Shown: positions 58,349-64,000 of the stretch, in pieces
How positions within the stretch are numbered: the stretch's first letter is position 1
How the letters are laid out: every line of letters starts with the position of its first letter
Origin: Heyndrickxia oleronia
GTDB lineage: Bacteria; Bacillota; Bacilli; Bacillales; Bacillaceae_C
Direction of reading: 5' to 3'
Assembly: GCF_017809215.1 (NCBI RefSeq)
Contig: NZ_CP065424.1
Span: 2,450,001-2,514,000, forward strand
Length of the DNA stretch: 64,000 nt
Notes under the pieces: generated by a model
What the model was told of the DNA's origin: nothing
Database searches by the model: none
What the model saw: only the letters and a program-made list of their open reading frames with translations
Made by a program: the position numbers and the translations under genes

Positions 58349-59494
58349 ATGATAAAACGACGGAACTTATTCTTAAGCATGATCATATTGATTTTGCTTC
58401 TTTCCATTTTCATTTTATGCTTTATACAATATTATCAATGGAAGCAATCCTTTTTTAAGCAATCACATACCTCCTTAACTCATTCTGCACGTACAGTAAG
58501 TATTACTCCGAAAGATTTCCATACAAGTGCTGTGATTGGAGCAATTGGAGATATTTTAATCCATGATTGGGTATATGATGATGCTAGAACTCAAAGTGGC
58601 TATGATTTTAAGCCGATGTTTCAACCAGTTAAAGCAATGCTTCAGAAACCAGATTTATTAATTGCCAATCAGGAATCTATTCCTGGTGGAGAGAAATTAG
58701 GAATTAGTAGCTACCCTGCTTTTAATAGTCCATATGAAATTGTTGACGCGATTATGGATGCAGGTGTTGATCTTGTATCCACTGCAAATAATCATGCTCT
58801 AGATAAAGGTGAAAAAGGAATTTTAAGTTCAATTTCTTACTATGAAAATAAGCAGCTACCCTATGTAGGGACATTTAAAGATGTAAATGATCAACAGAAG
58901 ATAAGAGTTCAATCAGTAAACGGGATTAAAATTGCAGTTCTTGCTTATACATACGGGACGAATGGAATTCCTGTCCCTGACGGAAAAGACTATTTAGTTA
59001 ATCTCATTAATAAAGATACGATACTATTCGAATTAAAGAGAGCTCGTCAAGTGGCAGATTTAGTTATTTTAAACTTACATTGGGGTATAGAATATAATAG
59101 GCAGCCAAATGAAGATCAGAAGATGTTGGCTAAATTATTTACAGATGGTGGTGCAGACATTATTCTAGGACACCATCCACACGTCCTTCAACCGGTTGAA
59201 AAGTTTCATACTAGAGATGGCAGAGATGCATATGTCATCTATTCATTAGGGAATTTTATATCAGGACAAATGTGGGATTATAAGGATATTGGAGGAATGA
59301 TTGAATTTAAAGTATCTAAAAATATTTTAAAAAATGAAAAGCAGATAAAAATTGAGGATAGGCAATTTCACCCGACATATGTTGCCAATCAAAACTTAAG
59401 ACAATACCGTGTTTATCCTCTCCAAGAAGCCTATGAAAAAGGATTAATTAATCATACCTACGACGAAATAATTAATTATATGATGTCTAATTAG
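58349..59494 (+). CDS. CapA-family protein (poly-gamma-glutamate/capsule-type)
   Basis: A 381-residue protein with an N-terminal membrane anchor (about 9-27) and an extracellular metallophosphatase-like CapA domain: AIGDILIHDWVYDDA, LLIANQES, NNHALDKGEKG, NLHWGIEY and LGHHPHVLQPVE. Related proteins attach or retain poly-gamma-glutamate; no capB/capC partners are near, so the actual polymer is unknown. ATG lies 11 bases after AAAAGG. Confidence 0.85.
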   Translation: MIKRRNLFLSMIILILLLSIFILCFIQYYQWKQSFFKQSHTSLTHSARTVSITPKDFHTSAVIGAIGDILIHDWVYDDARTQSGYDFKPMFQPVKAMLQKPDLLIANQESIPGGEKLGISSYPAFNSPYEIVDAIMDAGVDLVSTANNHALDKGEKGILSSISYYENKQLPYVGTFKDVNDQQKIRVQSVNGIKIAVLAYTYGTNGIPVPDGKDYLVNLINKDTILFELKRARQVADLVILNLHWGIEYNRQPNEDQKMLAKLFTDGGADIILGHHPHVLQPVEKFHTRDGRDAYVIYSLGNFISGQMWDYKDIGGMIEFKVSKNILKNEKQIKIEDRQFHPTYVANQNLRQYRVYPLQEAYEKGLINHTYDEIINYMMSN

Positions 59495-59581
59495 AATAGC
59501 GAATCAATTTAGTAGAAGAATATATAAGAAAGAGCTTATAATGAAGATGATTAATACTCTTTTTGGAGAGGAGCTAACCAC

Positions 59582-59872
59582 ATGGAAATTTACATATCAG
59601 ATGAAGCAACAAAATGGTTCAAGGAAGAAATGTTTCTAGAAAATGGTGATCATATACGGTTTTTCGTAAAGTATGGTGGATCTTCACCGGTTCAAGAAGG
59701 ATTTTCATTAGGAATGTCAAAAGAAGAACCAAGTGATATAGCTGTAAAAAAAGAACAAAATGGAATCCTTTTTTATATAGAGGAAAAGGATCTTTGGTAT
59801 TTTGATAATCATAATTTACATGTTGATTATGATCAAGAACTAGATGAACCAATTTATATGTATAAAAAATAA
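59582..59872 (+). CDS. yneR: HesB/YneR-like protein
   Basis: A 96-residue HesB/IscA-fold protein (FFVKYGGSSPVQEGFSLGMS, GILFYIEEKDLWYF) without the iron-sulfur-ligating cysteines, as in B. subtilis YneR. It is therefore not a typical scaffold. ATG follows GGAGAGGAG. Lies in the conserved yneR-yneQ arrangement. Confidence 0.85.
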   Translation: MEIYISDEATKWFKEEMFLENGDHIRFFVKYGGSSPVQEGFSLGMSKEEPSDIAVKKEQNGILFYIEEKDLWYFDNHNLHVDYDQELDEPIYMYKK

Positions 59873-59965
59873 GGTGCATTTTAAAAGTGTTTGCTCATTA
59901 TCATTCGTATAAGATAGGCAATAGAAAAAGGGATATATTTAGTATTTAATGTCTTTGATAGCTAA

Positions 59966-60017
59966 AAACAAGAATACGAGAGTGAGCTTCATTTCGTTCA
60001 CTCTCGTATTCTTGTTT
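59966..60017. terminator. Strong bidirectional terminator between yneR and yneQ
   Basis: A 20-bp stem (AAACAAGAATACGAGAGTGA and complement) with A-run and T-run flanks. It overlaps the last codons of yneQ (CQTRIRE), so the gene end is part of the terminator. Confidence 0.9.
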
Positions 60018-60315
60018 GACAGAACTTGTTCAATTCTTCTATATGTCCCTCTTTTAATAATACTTCCGCCTGTTTATCTCCTAACAAATCAAAATGAGAA
60101 TATCCATCCTTACGGTGATGAATCCATTCTTCTTTTAAACCGTATATAGTACCCCAGTTGACTAATTTTTCGATATTACAACAACCTACTTTCGTAACTG
60201 AGTTACAATTGGGGAAACGCTCATCAATCCAGAAATGAGTAATAATCGCAATTTCTCCTGAATCAATTTTATTTTTCCATTTTTTTAGTTGACTTTTTGA
60301 TATTCCGAAAGCCAC
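59998..60315 (-). CDS. yneQ: YneQ-like conserved protein
   Basis: A 105-residue cytoplasmic protein: GISKSQLKKWKNKIDSGEIA, IITHFWIDERFPNCNSVTKVGCC, HHRKDGYSHFDLLGDKQ. The His and Cys spacing suggests possible metal binding. Conserved in Bacillus next to yneP; function unknown. GTG start follows AGAGGGGG. Confidence 0.85.
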   Translation of the reverse strand: MAFGISKSQLKKWKNKIDSGEIAIITHFWIDERFPNCNSVTKVGCCNIEKLVNWGTIYGLKEEWIHHRKDGYSHFDLLGDKQAEVLLKEGHIEELNKFCQTRIRE

Positions 60316-60343
60316 AAGTCTCCCCCTCTAATAATTGATAAGT

Positions 60344-60760
60344 TTATTTTTTTGCCTTTTCATATGCTTCATGCCAATCAGGTAATCGTTTTCGAATTGA
60401 AATTGGACGGAACGTTTCTTTCTTTACACATACATGCTTTGATTTGGCTATAACCGAGAGTTCTCCACCTTCCGTTAATACCTCATACCCATAAACAACA
60501 CGTATACCATCATACTCTTCAATCCAAGTTTTAACTTTAGCAACTTCCCCATATCGAACAGGCTTTTTATAAGAAATTTCAATATCTACAACAGGAGATA
60601 AAACTCCTTCATTTTCCATATCAGCATATTTAAAACCTAAATCCTCTATAAGCTTTGTTCTACCGAGTTCTAACCATACTAAATAATTTGCATGATAGAC
60701 AACACCCATTTGGTCTGTCTCTGCATAACGAACTTGAATATCTGTTTCTGAAATAATCAT
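60344..60760 (-). CDS. yneP: Hotdog-fold acyl-CoA thioesterase (YneP-like)
   Basis: A 138-residue 4HBT-family thioesterase: VRYAETDQMGVVYHANYLVWLELGR carries the catalytic Asp and the YxxH pattern. Hydrolyses acyl-CoA; substrate not defined. The ATG at 60760 gives the expected N-terminus, with AAAGGTG about 13 bases upstream; a 22-codon extension is rejected. Confidence 0.88.
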   Translation of the reverse strand: MIISETDIQVRYAETDQMGVVYHANYLVWLELGRTKLIEDLGFKYADMENEGVLSPVVDIEISYKKPVRYGEVAKVKTWIEEYDGIRVVYGYEVLTEGGELSVIAKSKHVCVKKETFRPISIRKRLPDWHEAYEKAKK

Positions 60761-60828
60761 TCTTATGTAGTAGCACCTTTCATTAATAATATTTTTTATT
60801 TTAGCACTGATTGTTGTGAATAACAAAA

Positions 60829-60858
60829 ATAACAGCCGGCGTCAAACCGGCTGTTATT
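60829..60858 (-). terminator. Terminator of the sspN-tlp operon
   Basis: AATAACAGCCGG/CCGGCTGTTATT stem with 7-base loop, T-rich on the minus strand. Confidence 0.85.
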
Positions 60859-60860
60859 CA

Positions 60861-61094
60861 TTATTGATATTGATTATTTTGAGCATGGGCTTCATCTTTT
60901 ACTTCACTGCGCATACTCTCGATACTTTCACGGCGGCGTTCATTTTTCGCTTCTATTTTGGCGCGTTCTTCATTACTTGAGAGACTAGCCGTTTCTTCTG
61001 CTTTTTCTATATTCTCAAGTGTGTTATCAATCATATTTTGTAATTTTTCTACATTATCACTGCGATCATCTGGTTTAGGTTTATTCCATGCCAT
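60861..61094 (-). CDS. tlp: Small acid-soluble spore protein Tlp
   Basis: A 77-residue, charged, helical protein: KPKPDDRSDNVEKLQNMIDN, EETASLSSNEERAKIEAKNERRR. Minor SASP made in the forespore under sigma-G in B. subtilis, where it forms an operon with sspN as here. ATG follows AAGGAGGAC. Confidence 0.93.
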   Translation of the reverse strand: MAWNKPKPDDRSDNVEKLQNMIDNTLENIEKAEETASLSSNEERAKIEAKNERRRESIESMRSEVKDEAHAQNNQYQ

Positions 61095-61198
61095 ATTAAA
61101 GTCCTCCTTACAGTAAGAGTGACCACAATTTGTGTGGACAATGATAGTATGTTGTTTTTACGATTCATTCAAGCCTGGTTTTTTTTAGCACTTTCATG

Positions 61199-61342
61199 TT
61201 ATTCCCCTTTAGTCTGAATTACCTGGGCATGCTCTCCTGATTTATCTTGCATTTGTTTTCCTTTGTTCCCACCAAAAGAACGAGGCTGTGTACCTAAATG
61301 TGTAGGCCCATAGTATTTGCTTTTCTTTTTTGGATTACTCAT
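61199..61342 (-). CDS. sspN: Small acid-soluble spore protein SspN
   Basis: A 47-residue peptide beginning [20 protein letters not shown], then [20 protein letters not shown] and ending TKGE, the SspN pattern. Directly upstream of tlp, as in B. subtilis. The start ATG lies 7 T after AAAGGGGG, which is itself the 3' arm of a terminator-like hairpin. Confidence 0.9.
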   Translation of the reverse strand: MSNPKKKSKYYGPTHLGTQPRSFGGNKGKQMQDKSGEHAQVIQTKGE

Positions 61343-61343
61343 A

Positions 61344-61385
61344 AAAAAACCCCCTTTATTTTAAGTTTCACCTAAAATAAAGGGG
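61344..61385 (-). terminator. Terminator-like hairpin overlapping the sspN ribosome binding site
   Basis: CCCCTTTATTTTA (61351-61363) and TAAAATAAAGGGG (61373-61385), a perfect 13-bp stem; on the minus strand the stem is followed by seven T and then the sspN ATG. It could terminate the fbpB-type transcript and, in read-through RNA, hide the sspN ribosome binding site. Confidence 0.8.
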
Positions 61386-61406
61386 ATATGAGTAGTAAAT
61401 ATAGGT

Positions 61407-61541
61407 TTATTCCGCCAATTTAATTGAATGTTTTTGTTCAAGCTTTGTTTCAATTCTTTCAATCGCTTCTTGATCTCTTAATAAAGCTTGTTTATTTTCC
61501 AACACTAAATCTGAAAATGATTTCTTATTTGTTTTTCTCAT
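61407..61541 (-). CDS. FbpB-family small basic protein
   Basis: A 44-residue peptide (MRKTNKKSFSDLVLENKQAL, RDQEAIERIETKLEQKH) fitting the Fur-regulated basic protein B family. In B. subtilis FbpB aids the FsrA iron-sparing response. ATG follows TAAGGAG. A PerR/Fur-like sequence (TTATAATTATTTTAC, 61599-61613; 13 of 15 to the PerR consensus) lies upstream. Confidence 0.8.
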   Translation of the reverse strand: MRKTNKKSFSDLVLENKQALLRDQEAIERIETKLEQKHSIKLAE

Positions 61542-61735
61542 CTATATAATCTCCTTAGGTTGTATATTTTATAATAGTATGGTCATAAAATTAAAAATTT
61601 ATAATTATTTTACCAATACTTTTGAAATAACCTAGTTATTTCTACATATTTATTTTAACATAAATTAAAATTTTCTAACAAATTTAGCTGGAACTGTCAC
61701 AAAATTGTTATAATAATAGTATTTCAAAAAAATAA

Positions 61736-61756
61736 ACACTTCACAAGAAGAAGTGT
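61736..61756 (-). terminator. Terminator of the yneN-like gene
   Basis: ACACTTC/GAAGTGT stem, T-rich tail on the minus strand. Confidence 0.7.
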
Positions 61757-61762
61757 CTGTAG

Positions 61763-62380
61763 TTATTTGAATAATTTTTCTAATTGCTGATCATTTAATG
61801 CTCCGTAATGTTTATTAATTATAATTCCCTTCTCATCCACAATATAAGTACTTGGGATCGCTAATACTTGGTATTGTGTATCGACTACACCTTTCTCATC
61901 TAAAAGAATCGGAAATGATAAATTTAATTTTTTAACATAGCCTTTTACATCAGATTTTGTATCAATATTAATCGCTAGTATTTCTATATCATCGTGATTC
62001 TCTTGATAGAATTTCTCGAGCACAGGCATTTCTATTTTACATGGGTAACACCAAGTGGCAAAGAAATTGATTATTACACGTTTTCCCTTAAAATCAGCTA
62101 GTCGCATTTTTTTGCCTGTTAGAGTGGTTAGTTCAAAATCAGGTGCTTTAGAACCGATTTCTAATCCTTCTGCAACCTCTTCTTCCTCTTCTTCTGGTTC
62201 CTCAATTTGAGATGACATAATAGAATTATATAACTCATTTAAATCCTCATCACTTGCTTTTGATAAAGACGTTTCTGTAGATGCTTTAACTTGTTTATCT
62301 TTTTTATGTTCAAGTGCTTGTACTAGCATTGTACAAACTAACAGCATGATTATCATAAATGGAAGGATTCTTTTAAACAT
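61763..62380 (-). CDS. yneN: Membrane-anchored thioredoxin-like protein (YneN/ResA-like)
   Basis: A 205-residue TlpA/ResA-family thiol-disulfide oxidoreductase facing outside: N-terminal anchor (4-22), acidic linker (EEPEEEEEEV), then GSKAPDFELTTLTGKKMRL and the active site FFATWCYPCKIEMP (C-x2-C), cis-Pro in AIPSTYIVD. Reduces extracytoplasmic disulfides. Adjacent to citB, as in B. subtilis. ATG follows AGGAGG. Confidence 0.9.
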   Translation of the reverse strand: MFKRILPFMIIMLLVCTMLVQALEHKKDKQVKASTETSLSKASDEDLNELYNSIMSSQIEEPEEEEEEVAEGLEIGSKAPDFELTTLTGKKMRLADFKGKRVIINFFATWCYPCKIEMPVLEKFYQENHDDIEILAINIDTKSDVKGYVKKLNLSFPILLDEKGVVDTQYQVLAIPSTYIVDEKGIIINKHYGALNDQQLEKLFK

Positions 62381-62450
62381 TTTTTCCTCCTATAGAATGA
62401 TCATTTATTTACTCTATTTAAGTATATGTACTTTTAAAAAAATTAGTATA

Positions 62451-62481
62451 AAAAAACACACTCTGTAAAACAGAGTGTGTG
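62451..62481 (-). terminator. Terminator of citB
   Basis: CACACTCTGT/ACAGAGTGTG stem followed on the minus strand by TTTTTT. Confidence 0.9.
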
Positions 62482-62492
62482 AGATCAGTCGA

Positions 62493-64000
62493 TTATGCTT
62501 GTAATTTGTCGCGAAGTACCATTTGAAGAATACCACCATGACGATAGTAATCAATTTCGACATCAGAATCGAAACGAACAAGTACTTCAAATTCTTTCTT
62601 GTTGCCTGCTTCATCTGTAGCAGTTACTTTCAAAATATCACGTGGCTTAACATTTTCATCAATGTGAACATCAATGATTTCTTTTCCAGTTAAACCAAGT
62701 GTTTCAGCGTTTTCACCTTTCTTGAATTGAAGTGGTAAAACACCCATCAATGCAAGATTAGAACGGTGAATACGTTCAAAGCTTTCTGCAATAACTGTTT
62801 TAATACCAAGAAGATTTGTACCTTTTGCTGCCCAGTCTCGAGAAGATCCCATCCCGTAATCTTTACCAGCAAGAACAACTAATCCAGTGCCGTCTTCTTT
62901 GTATTTCATGCAAGCATCATACATTGAAGTTACTTCATTAGTTGGCCAGTAAGTTGAAAAACCACCTTCTGTTCCAGGAGCAATTTGGTTACGAATTCGG
63001 ATATTCGCAAATGTACCACGCATCATGACTTCATGGTTACCACGACGAGAACCATAAGAGTTAAATTCGCGAGGTTCTACCCCGTTTTCACGTAAGTATT
63101 TACCTGCAGGAGTATCTTTACCAATTGCACCAGCTGGTGAAATATGGTCAGTAGTTACAGAATCACCAAATTTAGCTACGATACGAAGGCTAGATAATGG
63201 CTTAACTTCCTCTGGATTTGGAGAAAGATTTTCAAAGAATGGCGGATTCGCAATATACGTTGATTTTTCATCCCAAGTATATAATGGATCATTACCTGTT
63301 TTGATTTCATTCCAACGTTCATTATCGTCGAATACACGCTCGTATTCTTTGCGGAATAACTCAGGTGTTACGCTTTGTTTAACCGCTTCATTTACCTCTT
63401 CAGTAGATGGCCAAATATCTTTCATGTAAACATCATTACCGTCTTTATCTTTTCCAATTGGCTCATTGATAAGATCGATGTCTACTGTACCTGCTAATGC
63501 ATAAGCAACAACTAACGGTGGTGATGCTAAGTAGTTTGCTTTTACAAGCGGATGGATACGGCCCTCAAAGTTACGGTTACCAGAAAGTACTGAAGTAACA
63601 AGTAAATCGTTTTCAGCAATCGTCTTTTCGATTTCTTCTTTAAGTGGACCAGAGTTACCGATACATGTTGTACAACCATAACCTACAAGATTGAATCCTA
63701 ATTGATCAAGATACCCTAGAAGTCCAGAATCTCTTAAATATCCAGTAACAACTTTTGAACCTGGAGCCAAGGATGTTTTTACATATTTAGGTACCGTTAA
63801 GCCTTTTTCAACTGCTTTTTTGGCAACTAAACCTGCACCTAACATAACATAAGGGTTAGAAGTGTTTGTACAACTTGTAATAGCTGCGATAGCAACGGCG
63901 CCTGTTTTCATTGTTGCTTCATCGCCATTATCGAATTTAACTACAGCTTCTTTCTTAATTTCTGTATCTTTTAATCCAAATCCTTGGTTACCTACAGGAG
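62493..64000 (-). CDS. citB: Aconitate hydratase (C-terminal part; runs off the window)
   Basis: The last 501 or so codons of an aconitase (full length about 905), coding for the citrate-isocitrate step of the TCA cycle and, in Bacillus, an RNA-binding iron sensor. [4Fe-4S] ligands are in [10 protein letters not shown] and [12 protein letters not shown]; the swivel domain has [19 protein letters not shown] and [16 protein letters not shown]. The reading frame continues open through the right edge at 64000, so the start codon lies outside. Confidence 0.96.
   Translation of the reverse strand, partial: PVGNQGFGLKDTEIKKEAVVKFDNGDEATMKTGAVAIAAITSCTNTSNPYVMLGAGLVAKKAVEKGLTVPKYVKTSLAPGSKVVTGYLRDSGLLGYLDQLGFNLVGYGCTTCIGNSGPLKEEIEKTIAENDLLVTSVLSGNRNFEGRIHPLVKANYLASPPLVVAYALAGTVDIDLINEPIGKDKDGNDVYMKDIWPSTEEVNEAVKQSVTPELFRKEYERVFDDNERWNEIKTGNDPLYTWDEKSTYIANPPFFENLSPNPEEVKPLSSLRIVAKFGDSVTTDHISPAGAIGKDTPAGKYLRENGVEPREFNSYGSRRGNHEVMMRGTFANIRIRNQIAPGTEGGFSTYWPTNEVTSMYDACMKYKEDGTGLVVLAGKDYGMGSSRDWAAKGTNLLGIKTVIAESFERIHRSNLALMGVLPLQFKKGENAETLGLTGKEIIDVHIDENVKPRDILKVTATDEAGNKKEFEVLVRFDSDVEIDYYRHGGILQMVLRDKLQA

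Overview
The window is chromosomal DNA of a low-GC, endospore-forming Bacillaceae (Bacillus-like) organism. Support: AT-rich sequence with strong AGGAGG-type ribosome binding sites and many TTG/GTG starts; T-box riboswitches; spore genes sspN and tlp; an exact Spo0A-box core ahead of an orphan histidine kinase; and a B. subtilis-like block running parC-parE, yneT-like, plsY, yneR, yneQ, yneP, tlp, sspN, yneN, citB. No rRNA, tRNA, CRISPR array or intact insertion sequence was seen.

Layout. 0-6.5 kb: a small YpzG-like gene, DNA repair (exoA, an Fpg-family glycosylase), a YdcF-like protein, an ABC-F protein behind an attenuator-like leader, and a DUF4062 gene coupled to a 57-residue protein. 6.5-10.3 kb: a T-box-controlled type 2 isoleucyl-tRNA synthetase, then a REP-like palindrome and a GH43 remnant. 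10.3-16.6 kb: a complete Leloir galactose set (LacI-type regulator, galK, galE, galT, galM). 16.8-22.7 kb: a Tet(M)-like ribosomal protection GTPase, a small conserved protein, a secreted protein of unknown function, and a threonyl-tRNA synthetase lacking its editing region, behind two tandem threonine T-boxes. 22.7-31.5 kb: conserved Bacillus genes (CBO0543, DUF2515, HAD, DedA, orphan kinase, aldo/keto reductase) and an ABC transporter pair. 31.7-36.0 kb: a LuxR-type regulator divergent from a Baeyer-Villiger monooxygenase / short-chain dehydrogenase / esterase operon. 36.1-37.4 kb: a free-standing LAGLIDADG endonuclease in very AT-rich DNA. 37.8-45.8 kb: a beta-lactam response island with a class A beta-lactamase, BlaR1-like sensor, BlaI repressor and two class B penicillin-binding proteins, with five BlaI-type TACA-N2-TGTA operators. 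45.9-64 kb: PH-domain, Staygreen-like and secreted proteins, a WecA/TagO-type transferase, topoisomerase IV, a permease, a GH18 protein, and the plsY-to-citB core block; citB runs off the right edge.

The main theme is inducible tolerance: ABC-F, IleRS2, a ribosomal protection GTPase, a reduced ThrRS and an inducible beta-lactamase/PBP set all lie within 43 kb, and most have visible conditional-expression signals (attenuator, T-boxes, BlaI boxes). The most interesting items are the BlaI-box-equipped PbpC/MecA-type and PbpA/PbpH-type PBPs, the editing-less ThrRS under double T-box control, the hairpin that encloses the start codon of the DUF4062 gene, and the endonuclease with HTH and tandem ribbon-helix-helix-like modules. 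All calls come from reading the sequence; family names rest on motif recognition, not on database searches.
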